The notes beneath the pieces are model-generated. The model was not told the DNA's origin, ran no database searches, and worked only from the letters and a program-made list of their open reading frames with translations. The position numbers and the translations under genes were made by a program. A stretch of DNA of 13,504 nt from positions 1-13,504 of the forward strand of contig JAMOSL010000069.1 of NCBI GenBank assembly GCA_027063105.1, read 5' to 3'. Position 1 is the stretch's first letter; each line of letters opens with the position of its first letter. This document shows positions 1-6,501 of the stretch, piece after piece. The DNA is from Campylobacteraceae bacterium (lineage in GTDB: Bacteria; Campylobacterota; Campylobacteria; Campylobacterales; Sulfurovaceae).

Positions 1-131
1 AGCATAATATAAGTATTGATTTTAATAAAACAAAGGTATTTTTGGAACAATGGAGCAGTAAACTTAGTTCATTTACTAAAGAGATAAGCTCTTTTGGAGA
101 GAAAATAGAAGATAATAACCTATCTAAATAA
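1..131 (+). CDS. C-terminal end of an unidentified protein (5' truncated)
   Basis: An open frame enters from the left edge (first whole codon at base 3) and ends at TAA 129-131. The visible 42 residues are polar and probably helical, containing FLEQWSSKLSSFTKEISSFG and ending NNLSK. No domain can be recognised from so short a tail. Its stop lies 20 bp before the next start codon, and that next gene has its own ribosome binding site in the gap, so the two are probably one transcript. The frame could be a chance one, but the close same-strand spacing to a real gene makes a true gene end more likely. Confidence 0.5.
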   Translation, partial: HNISIDFNKTKVFLEQWSSKLSSFTKEISSFGEKIEDNNLSK

Positions 132-151
132 AAAAATATAAAGGAATTAAT

Positions 152-892
152 ATGATGCAACAGATAGATATGAATTCACTAGAATTTAAAGCTGAAATGG
201 ATAAAACAGAAGTTTTTATTAAAAAAGTTAATAATCAGTTTAATTTAGTTCAAAATCCAAATGAAGAGGTAAACGAAGGTGTTACCATGGGACTTGCTAG
301 AAATAAAATAATTTATGGTAAAAGATTTTGTCCCTGTTTTATGGTAATTGGAGAGACAAAAGAGGAGAGAAAAGAGGCTGATAATAGAATTTGTCCTTGT
401 AAACCTGCTCTTGAGAAAGAGATACCTGAAGATGGTCTTTGTCATTGTGGAATATTCTGTACAGCAGAGTATGCAGAATCACAGAAGAAAAAAGATGAAA
501 TAGAAGAAGTTGTTCATCGGCATTCAAAAGGTCTTACTCAAGAACAAGCAACAACCCTTTTAGGAAAAGAACAATTAGATGGAGATGAATTAGAAGCTTT
601 ATTAGAAGCTAGAGAATTAAAAATGATAGATTTTGTTCTAGTTGATGTTAGAGAGCATATGGAGTATCAAATGGGTCATATTGTTGGAACAGATATACTC
701 GTACCTACTTCTCAATTTTATGCTAAAGTTGAAGAGATATCCGATAAAAAAGATACACCTATAATTGTGTACTGTCATACAGGAAGTAGAAGTTATCAAG
801 TTCAACATGCTATGAAATCTTTAGAATTTAAACAAATCTCAAATTTACAATATGGAATTATATCATTTAATGGTAATACTCAAAAAGGTTAA
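152..892 (+). CDS. Ferredoxin:thioredoxin reductase catalytic domain fused to a rhodanese domain
   Basis: A 246-residue cytoplasmic protein with two domains. Residues about 15-110 match the catalytic (beta) chain of ferredoxin:thioredoxin reductase: CPC at 60-62, CPC at 81-83, CHC at 97-99. By family analogy Cys60, 81, 83 and 97 would hold a [4Fe-4S] cluster and Cys62/Cys99 form the redox disulfide. Residues about 125-246 are a rhodanese domain, with DVRE at 165-168, GHI at 175-177 and the active-site loop CHTGSRS starting at Cys208, so sulfur transfer through a Cys208 persulfide is plausible. An acidic and basic linker (112-125) joins the two. AAGGA at 141-145, six bases from ATG 152, supports the start; the ATG at 155 is a close alternative. 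No FTR variable (alpha) subunit, ferredoxin or thioredoxin gene is in the window. The 3' end overlaps the convergent gene by 26 bp. Domain calls are firm; the physiological substrate (thioredoxin or a sulfur carrier) is inference. Confidence 0.9.
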   Translation: MMQQIDMNSLEFKAEMDKTEVFIKKVNNQFNLVQNPNEEVNEGVTMGLARNKIIYGKRFCPCFMVIGETKEERKEADNRICPCKPALEKEIPEDGLCHCGIFCTAEYAESQKKKDEIEEVVHRHSKGLTQEQATTLLGKEQLDGDELEALLEARELKMIDFVLVDVREHMEYQMGHIVGTDILVPTSQFYAKVEEISDKKDTPIIVYCHTGSRSYQVQHAMKSLEFKQISNLQYGIISFNGNTQKG

Positions 893-1658
893 TTTTTTTA
901 TTTTTAAAAATATGAATAATCTCTAAGATAAGACGGTTTAGCCCCAAAAGGGTTAGGCTGTTATATATAATAAATGCTATCCAGATTAAACTTTTTAGCC
1001 AAGTTTTATCTATATTATTTGTACTATTTAAAATCAACCACCATAAAATTGCATCTATCTCTCTCATTAATTTAAAAATATAATTTATTATTTCGCAATT
1101 CGATAATATACCAACTGATGAATTAATTATAGTCTGTTCTAAACTTTCATCTAAATATATTGGAGCATATCCATTTAAAGTAGAGTATATAAAAGATGGA
1201 ATTAATATTAAAAGCATAACATATCCACTCCACTCTTTTGCAAAAATTTTATTATATGGCTCTTTTATAAATACTAAACTCTTACTAAGAATTATTAGAT
1301 AAAGAAATGATGATATAGCTGTATGAAAAATAAGATATAACCACCAATTCAAAGTAAAACTAATTAAGCTATATGATATAGATATTGTCATAATTATAGA
1401 TATAATAGTAGAAATGATTATAACAAATATTCTGGAAGATAAGAATTTAGATATTATAGTTTTATCTTTAAAATAACATCTTCTAAAACATTTTCTCTCT
1501 TGCATCTTTATCTCAATTTGACTATAAGAAATTATTGAAAGTATAATAATTGGGAAAATTAATGAAAAACAATATTTATCATATATGATTATCCAGCCAA
1601 GTAGAATTATAAAAAGTGTTACAATAGATAGCATAAATAGTTTTATATACTCTCTCAT
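867..1658 (-). CDS. Unrecognised multi-spanning membrane protein
   Basis: A 263-residue protein, extremely rich in Ile, Leu, Ser and Tyr. I see about six membrane segments, near residues 7-27, 30-48, 73-98, 104-125, 142-163 and 222-252. The loop between segments 2 and 3 is strongly basic (KMQERKCFRRCYFKDK), so by the positive-inside rule it is cytoplasmic, as is the N-terminus. A long loop between segments 5 and 6 (about 163-221) would be mostly outside and contains a Trp-rich stretch (ILWWLIL). No family signature was recognised; the six-segment layout is compatible with an ABC permease-like protein, but nothing confirms that. The start is supported by AAAGGG a few bases upstream of the ATG (complement of 1656-1658) and by a TATAAT on the - strand. 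It is divergent from the oxidoreductase pair and convergent with the FTR-rhodanese gene. Reality of the gene is fairly sure from length, ribosome site and coherent topology. Confidence 0.75.
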   Translation of the reverse strand: MREYIKLFMLSIVTLFIILLGWIIIYDKYCFSLIFPIIILSIISYSQIEIKMQERKCFRRCYFKDKTIISKFLSSRIFVIIISTIISIIMTISISYSLISFTLNWWLYLIFHTAISSFLYLIILSKSLVFIKEPYNKIFAKEWSGYVMLLILIPSFIYSTLNGYAPIYLDESLEQTIINSSVGILSNCEIINYIFKLMREIDAILWWLILNSTNNIDKTWLKSLIWIAFIIYNSLTLLGLNRLILEIIHIFKNKKINLFEYYH

Positions 1659-1690
1659 TTTATCCCTTTAATATGTATATATAGAATAAT

Positions 1691-1696
1691 ATTATA
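1691..1696 (-). promoter_or_regulatory. Probable -10 box for the - strand membrane protein
   Basis: The + strand reads ATTATA, which is a perfect TATAAT on the - strand, 33 bp before the start codon of the membrane protein. Transcription would start near 1684. The 69-bp gap 1659-1727 is AT-rich throughout and must also serve the divergent + strand gene, for which TATAGT (1695-1700) or TAAAAT (1703-1708) are candidate -10 boxes. No -35 box stands out, which is usual for Campylobacterota sigma-70 promoters. In DNA this AT-rich a perfect hexamer can arise by chance. Confidence 0.4.
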
Positions 1697-1727
1697 TAGT
1701 ATTAAAATTAAACAATAAGGAAGCAAA

Positions 1728-2237
1728 ATGAATAGAAGATTTTTCATATCTTTTTCTACTTATACTTTTATAGGAGCTTCTAATTTACTTTATTCTAATA
1801 ATATTATTTTTAATAAATTTCAATTTAGAAAAGATATATATAATATTATTGAATCTGTTCAAAAACATTTTTTTCCTCAAGATAGTCAACTTCCATTTGC
1901 ATCAGAATTCAGTTCAATAGAATTCTTGGTTTCTACTATTTATCATAAGAGATTTGATAAGGATATTAGAAACTTTGTAATAAGTGGAGCTAAAGATTTT
2001 ATATCTCAAGAAAATGGACAATTTATAAATTATAATAGAGAAGATAAAGAGATAGCTTTACGAAAATTTGAGAATAGTTCACGAGGTAGTAAATGGCTAA
2101 GTAGAATTATGATTCTCTCTATGGAGGCACTTCTAAGTGACCCAATATATGGTGGAAATTTTAGAAAGTCTGGTTGGATAGCATTAGATACTAAAGGTGG
2201 AAATCCAAAACCAAAGAGTAGATATATAAATTTATGA
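1728..2237 (+). CDS. Gluconate 2-dehydrogenase subunit 3 family protein (Tat-targeted partner of the GMC dehydrogenase)
   Basis: A 169-residue small subunit. The N-terminus NRRFFIS followed by a mildly hydrophobic stretch resembles a twin-arginine signal (Arg3-Arg4), which would take the folded, FAD-loaded partner to the periplasm as a hitchhiker. The body carries features of the subunit 3 (gamma) family: HFFPQDSQLP near 47-56, and the C-terminal DPIYGGNFRKSGW pattern. The stop overlaps the next start in an ATGA arrangement (2234-2237), so translation is coupled and a complex is expected. AAGGAAG at 1717-1723 precedes ATG 1728. The gene pair resembles the C. jejuni Cj0414/Cj0415 gluconate dehydrogenase pair in order and type. 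No lipobox or AxA cleavage motif is obvious after the hydrophobic segment, so the signal may remain uncleaved. Confidence 0.85.
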   Translation: MNRRFFISFSTYTFIGASNLLYSNNIIFNKFQFRKDIYNIIESVQKHFFPQDSQLPFASEFSSIEFLVSTIYHKRFDKDIRNFVISGAKDFISQENGQFINYNREDKEIALRKFENSSRGSKWLSRIMILSMEALLSDPIYGGNFRKSGWIALDTKGGNPKPKSRYINL

Positions 2238-3919
2238 AAGATATTATTTATGATGTAGCTATTATTGGTTCAGGAGCAAGTGGTGGAGCAGTAGCATATC
2301 AACTTTGTAAAGCAGGATATAAGGTTGTTATTTTAGAGAAAGGTCAACTTATACAAAGAGATGAATTTTCTAAAGATGAATTGGCATATTGCAGACGAGA
2401 TATAGTTACACCAAATTTATTTGATGAGTTTCATACTATTGAAGAGAAAATAGATGGAAAATGGATTGAGACACCTACCTATCAATCGGGTTGGAGTTTT
2501 TGGAATGGTAATATTGTTGGTGGTTCATCTAATTTTATGAGTGGGATGTTTCATCGTATGCATCCTGATGATTTTAGATTAAAAACTATTTATGGTAAGA
2601 TTGATGGTGCAAATGTTGAAGATTGGGTTATTAATTATAATGATTTAGAACCATATTATAGACTAGCAGAAGATTTAGTTGGAATATCCGGATATTCAAA
2701 AAAGCATAAATATGAAGCACCAAGAAGTAGATTAAAATTTTTTCAGCCTCCAACAGAAGAGAATAATATAGTTAATCTTTTTGATAAGTGTTGTAATAAA
2801 TTAAATATAACACCTTTAGTAACTGCGAGAGCTGTTTTATCTAAAAATATAGGAAAGAGAGATGCTTGTTACTATTCTAATTTTTGTGGTAGTTATGGTT
2901 GTAGTTCAGGAGCAAAAGGTAGTTCACGAGAAGCATTTATATCTCCAGCTCTTGCCACTGGAAATTTAACACTCTTATCAAATTCTCATGTTACACATTT
3001 AGATAGTAGTGAAAAAATTATTAAACAAGCAAATATTATCAATAATATCACAAATCAAAAGCTTAAAATATATGCAAAATTTTTTGTTGTAGCATCTCAA
3101 GCACATGAAAGTGTTAGATTATTATTAAACTCTGCAAATAAATTTCATCCAAATGGATTATCTAATAGTAGTGGAGAACTTGGTAAAAATTTAATATTTT
3201 CTGCTGGTGGAGCAGGGGGTGGAACTTTCTATAAAGATGATATGAGTAAAATAGATTTTAATAATTTAATGGATAGGGGTCTTTTTATAAATCGTTCTAT
3301 ATTAGATTGGTATATAAAAGATGATTGGTGGAAACCTAAAGAGAAAGGTGGATTAGTTGAATTTATGTTTGAACACCAAAATAATATATCCAGAGCAGTT
3401 AATAGCAGATATAAAGATAATAGACTTCTTTGGGGAGAAGAGTTGGCAAAAAAATTAAAAGATAAATTTACAAAGACAAAAACTCTTAGATTTGAAATAT
3501 TTAATGACTGGCTTCCTACAGATGATTGTTTTATTTCTATTGATAAAAAGAGAAAAGATAAATATGGTATGCCAGTAGGAAAATTAAGAATAAATGCTCA
3601 TCCAAAAGATTTAGAGATTGCATATAATATTTCAAAGAAAGTAAAGATTATTTTAAAAGAGATGGGGGCTAAAGATATATATAGTTCAATTTCTGCTGTT
3701 CCCCCACAAAATTTAATTGCAGGAGGTTGTAGATTTGGAGACAATCCTAAAACTTCTGTAATAGATAAAAATTGTAAATCTCATGATATAAAAAATTTAT
3801 TTATAGCTGATGCAAGTTTTATGCCAACAGGTGGAAGTACACCATATAGTTGGACAATATATGCAAATGCTTTAAGAGTAGGTGAGGAGGTAGTTAAAGT
3901 GTTACAAAAGAAGCTTTAA
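2234..3919 (+). CDS. GMC-family FAD-dependent oxidoreductase (gluconate/sugar dehydrogenase-like large subunit)
   Basis: A 561-residue flavoprotein expected to oxidise a sugar acid, sugar or alcohol and pass electrons to the respiratory chain. An FAD-binding Rossmann motif (GSGASG, residues 12-17) opens the protein, followed by the GMC signature around 95-112 (VGGSSNFMSG), and a C-terminal GMC domain (TSVID at 507-511, then NLFIADASFMPTGG at 521-534). A cysteine group at 212, 218 and 223, followed by SGAKGSS, resembles the [3Fe-4S] site reported for the FAD glucose dehydrogenase of Burkholderia cepacia. The usual catalytic His and Asn/His appear replaced: NLIAGGCRFG at 493-502 where HxxGG is expected, and GGSTPYSWT at 533-541 where an N-P is expected. 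It has no signal of its own, so export depends on the upstream Tat subunit, with which it overlaps by 4 bp. No cytochrome c subunit follows. Family is sure; substrate is open. Confidence 0.88.
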   Translation: MKDIIYDVAIIGSGASGGAVAYQLCKAGYKVVILEKGQLIQRDEFSKDELAYCRRDIVTPNLFDEFHTIEEKIDGKWIETPTYQSGWSFWNGNIVGGSSNFMSGMFHRMHPDDFRLKTIYGKIDGANVEDWVINYNDLEPYYRLAEDLVGISGYSKKHKYEAPRSRLKFFQPPTEENNIVNLFDKCCNKLNITPLVTARAVLSKNIGKRDACYYSNFCGSYGCSSGAKGSSREAFISPALATGNLTLLSNSHVTHLDSSEKIIKQANIINNITNQKLKIYAKFFVVASQAHESVRLLLNSANKFHPNGLSNSSGELGKNLIFSAGGAGGGTFYKDDMSKIDFNNLMDRGLFINRSILDWYIKDDWWKPKEKGGLVEFMFEHQNNISRAVNSRYKDNRLLWGEELAKKLKDKFTKTKTLRFEIFNDWLPTDDCFISIDKKRKDKYGMPVGKLRINAHPKDLEIAYNISKKVKIILKEMGAKDIYSSISAVPPQNLIAGGCRFGDNPKTSVIDKNCKSHDIKNLFIADASFMPTGGSTPYSWTIYANALRVGEEVVKVLQKKL

Positions 3920-3921
3920 AA

Positions 3922-3951
3922 AATATCAATTAATATGTTATAATTGATATT
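3922..3951. repeat. Perfect 11-bp inverted repeat between operons
   Basis: AATATCAATTA (3922-3932) and TAATTGATATT (3941-3951) are exact reverse complements separated by 8 bp, starting three bases after the GMC gene stop codon. As RNA it would be an A/U hairpin with a single G-C pair. A downstream T-run is missing (AGAAGATAAAT follows), so it is a poor intrinsic terminator. It may instead be an operator upstream of the LysM gene, or a weak transcript-end or stability hairpin. Confidence 0.5.
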
Positions 3952-4017
3952 AGAAGATAAATATTATCGTTAACTAGCCATTTATAGTTTGTTAATACTG
4001 TTTTGTTAAAATTTGTA

Positions 4018-4023
4018 TATAAT
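4018..4023 (+). promoter_or_regulatory. Probable -10 box for the LysM/NlpC-P60 gene
   Basis: TATAAT at 4018-4023, preceded by TG at 4014-4015 and by AT-rich DNA with periodic T-runs, as in Campylobacterota housekeeping promoters that lack a -35 box. Transcription would begin near 4030, giving an approximately 48-base leader before the revised start codon at 4078. This placement would put transcription start downstream of the longer TTG reading-frame start at 4003. Confidence 0.5.
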
Positions 4024-4064
4024 CATAATGACAGTTTTAGCTCAAGCTTACATATTACAATAAT

Positions 4065-4070
4065 GAAGGA
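4065..4070 (+). promoter_or_regulatory. Ribosome binding site that fixes the start at 4078
   Basis: GAAGGA lies seven bases upstream of ATG 4078, and the residues starting there (MKR followed by a hydrophobic core) form a proper signal peptide. The alternative upstream TTG at 4003 has no such site and would add 25 residues in front of the signal peptide, hiding it. Confidence 0.8.
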
Positions 4071-4077
4071 AAGAATA

Positions 4078-6480
4078 ATGAAAAGAATTTACGCATTATT
4101 ATTTAATTTAACAATATTATCTACTTATAGTATGGCAGAACCATCTAAAGTTGATGCAAAGTATCAATTAAATGAAGATAATGCTAGTTTATCTCAAAAG
4201 ACAGATAAAAAAATTAAATATACTATAAAATCTGGAGATACACTTCTTGGAATAGCTATAAAATATAATACAACTACAAATAAAATTTGTGAAATTAATA
4301 AAATAACTAAAGCAACCAAATTAAAATTAGGATATATATTAAAAATTCCTATAAATATATCAAATAGTAATGCAGAAAAAGTAAAGACTCTAACTCAAAA
4401 GGCTAAGACTATAGATTATACTATTTCAAGTGGAGATACTATATTAGGAATTGCTAGAAAATATTATTCAACAACAAAAGATATTATCAAATTTAATAAT
4501 ATAGGTAAAAAAGAGACTTTAAAGTTAGGTAGAGTTCTTAAAATCCCTGTTAATACATTTTATCCTAAAGATAGAGTTAGTAATTATATAGTATCTTCAA
4601 GTGATACATTATTTACTATATCTAAGAAATTTTTTATATCGGAAGATAAACTTTTTAAAATGAATACTTTAGAGAGTAGAAAATTATCTGATGGTATGAT
4701 TATAAAAGTTCCAAAATTATCAAATCCACTTACCATAGCTTCAGTTGTAAAAGATGGAGAGGATAAGGCAAAAAAACTTCAAAAAGAGAAACAATTAGAA
4801 TTAGCTATTAAACAACGAGAAATCGAAGAAGAGGCTATATTAGCACAAGCTAATAAAATTATCAAATCTCGAGAACTTAGAGAAGAGGGAATCAAAAGGG
4901 CAAAGTTAGCACAAGAAAAATTAGAAAGAGAAGAGCAAGAAAGATTAGCAAAAATTGCGAGATTAGAAGCTGAAGCTAGAGCTAAAGAAAAACGACAAAT
5001 AAAGTTAGAAAAAATTAGAAAAGCTACCTTGGAAAAAAATAAACTAGCAAAAATAGAAGCTGAAGATACAAAAAAACTTTTAAAGGCACAAGCTGAAGCA
5101 CAAAAAGTTCTTAATCAGCAAAAAGAGATGGAAGAGAAGGCTAGACTTGCTGAGCAGAAAGTACGAGAATTAGAAAAATTAGTAAAAGAAAGAACTTTGA
5201 AAGTTAGAAAAAAAGAGGAAGAAATAAATAAAATAAAAGGTAAAAAAGAGACTTCTTTCAATATGGATAGGTATAAGCCTATTGCAAAAAAAGAGAGAAT
5301 CCAAAGAAAAAATATTGTTAAGAAAAAAGAGATCAAAAAGAGATCAAAAGAGATCAAAATTATAGCTCTTAAAAAGAATAATAATCCCTCTGTTTTAACT
5401 AAAGAAAAAAGTAAAATAGTTGAGTATAAAGTTAAGAGAGGCGATAACTTATATAAAATTGCTAAAGCACATCATACAACTACTCGAGAGGTATTAAAAA
5501 CTAATCATTTTAGGAGTAACTCCGATTTAGTTATTGGTAAAATGATTAAAGTTCCTGTTGATACATATTTTCATCTGAAGAATTATACTATAAGAAAAGG
5601 TGATACTTTATATAAAATTGCAAGAATGCATAATACCACAACAACTAGGGTTCTTCTAGCAAATAATATGAGAAGAGGCAGTAGATTAAAAAAAGGTAAG
5701 ATAATAAAAGTTCCTGTTGATACATTTTATTTAGAAAAAGATGTTAGTACAGCTAGAATAGCATCAAATATTGTTAAACCGAAAGCAAAGAAAAAATTTA
5801 AGAAAATAGTTGTTTCTAAAAATTTACTTCATCATAAAGTTAAAAGAGGTGATACTATTTATTCTATTGCAAAGAAGAATCATATAACTGTTAAAAGCCT
5901 CAAATTAGCAAACAAGCTTAAATCAAATAGAGATTTAAAAATAGGGAAAGTACTTTCATTGCCAAACACAAATAAATCAATTATCAAACTTAAATTAGCT
6001 AAGAAAAAGAAAACAATAAAGAAGAAGAAATCTAATAATAGAATTGCTCTTAATCCACAAACAGGAAGAAGTCTTGATAATTTGATGCTCTCTTTAAGTT
6101 CATCTAATAAGAGAAATGCTCTTCCAAAATTTGCTCGAAAATATTTAGGGAAACGATATGTTTGGGGAGCAGCTGGTCCTTATAGATTTGATTGTTCAGG
6201 ATTTACTAGTTATGTATGTAAAAAAAATGGAGTTGCTATTCCTAGAACATCTCTAAGTCAATCAAAGGTCGGTAAGTATGTATCAAGAGGTAATTTAAAA
6301 GCTGGTGATTTAATATTTTTTGATACATCTAAGAGACGAAGAGGTTTTGTAAATCATGTTGGTATTTATATAGGAAATAATAAATTTATACACGCAAGTA
6401 GTGCAAAGAAAAAAGTAGTTGTAACTAGTTTAAATACACCATTTTATAGGTCAAGATTTAAATGGGGCAGAAGAATGTAA
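4078..6480 (+). CDS. Secreted LysM x6 – coiled-coil – NlpC/P60 peptidoglycan endopeptidase
   Basis: An 800-residue envelope protein predicted to bind glycan strands through LysM and to cut stem peptides. A Sec signal peptide spans residues 1-20 (basic MKR, hydrophobic core, ending SMA). Three LysM repeats follow at about 47-92, 113-158 and 169-213, each with the SGDT/SSDT and LKxPxN-type pattern. A highly charged helical region of about 200 residues (230-425, rich in Glu, Lys, Arg, Ala) comes next, then three more LysM at about 448-495, 502-549 and 585-630, a basic linker, and a C-terminal NlpC/P60 domain (680-800). Its catalytic Cys706 lies in DCSGF, His760 in NHVGIYIG and a third polar residue is His772 (FIHAS). 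The frame is open back to a TTG at 4003, but GAAGGA at 4065-4070, seven bases from ATG 4078, and the signal peptide beginning there decide the start. Possible roles are cell separation or wall remodelling; no neighbour identifies which. Confidence 0.92.
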   Translation: MKRIYALLFNLTILSTYSMAEPSKVDAKYQLNEDNASLSQKTDKKIKYTIKSGDTLLGIAIKYNTTTNKICEINKITKATKLKLGYILKIPINISNSNAEKVKTLTQKAKTIDYTISSGDTILGIARKYYSTTKDIIKFNNIGKKETLKLGRVLKIPVNTFYPKDRVSNYIVSSSDTLFTISKKFFISEDKLFKMNTLESRKLSDGMIIKVPKLSNPLTIASVVKDGEDKAKKLQKEKQLELAIKQREIEEEAILAQANKIIKSRELREEGIKRAKLAQEKLEREEQERLAKIARLEAEARAKEKRQIKLEKIRKATLEKNKLAKIEAEDTKKLLKAQAEAQKVLNQQKEMEEKARLAEQKVRELEKLVKERTLKVRKKEEEINKIKGKKETSFNMDRYKPIAKKERIQRKNIVKKKEIKKRSKEIKIIALKKNNNPSVLTKEKSKIVEYKVKRGDNLYKIAKAHHTTTREVLKTNHFRSNSDLVIGKMIKVPVDTYFHLKNYTIRKGDTLYKIARMHNTTTTRVLLANNMRRGSRLKKGKIIKVPVDTFYLEKDVSTARIASNIVKPKAKKKFKKIVVSKNLLHHKVKRGDTIYSIAKKNHITVKSLKLANKLKSNRDLKIGKVLSLPNTNKSIIKLKLAKKKKTIKKKKSNNRIALNPQTGRSLDNLMLSLSSSNKRNALPKFARKYLGKRYVWGAAGPYRFDCSGFTSYVCKKNGVAIPRTSLSQSKVGKYVSRGNLKAGDLIFFDTSKRRRGFVNHVGIYIGNNKFIHASSAKKKVVVTSLNTPFYRSRFKWGRRM
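5419..5724 (+). repeat. Tandem LysM-coding duplication with a 159-bp period
   Basis: LysM4 (5419-5562) and LysM5 (5581-5724) share stretches of identical DNA at a constant offset of 159 bp: TTATATAAAATTGC at 5449-5462 and 5608-5621, and AAAGTTCCTGTTGATACAT at 5548-5566 and 5707-5725. The protein repeats share GDxLYKIA, TTT and GKxIKVPVDT. This indicates a fairly recent unit duplication, or gene conversion between repeats, within the LysM gene. Confidence 0.7.
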
Positions 6481-6501
6481 TTTTAATTTAAAGGCTAAGA
6501 T

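Noticed and set aside
245..527. Two - strand open frames of 62 and 66 codons
   Set aside because: They lie fully inside the FTR-rhodanese gene, antisense to its conserved cysteine motifs, and look like low-complexity shadows.
938..959. Small GC-rich palindromic stretch (CCCC-AAAA-GGG) looking like a terminator
   Set aside because: It lies inside the coding part of the - strand membrane protein and lacks a following T-run on either strand.
4003..4077. Longer N-terminus of the LysM protein from a TTG at 4003
   Set aside because: It overlaps the likely promoter, has no ribosome site, and would bury the signal peptide that starts cleanly at ATG 4078 behind GAAGGA.
5115..5357. - strand open frame of 80 codons, rich in Phe, Ser and Leu
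   Set aside because: It is the antisense of the Lys/Glu-rich coiled-coil code, which gives Phe/Ser/Leu automatically.
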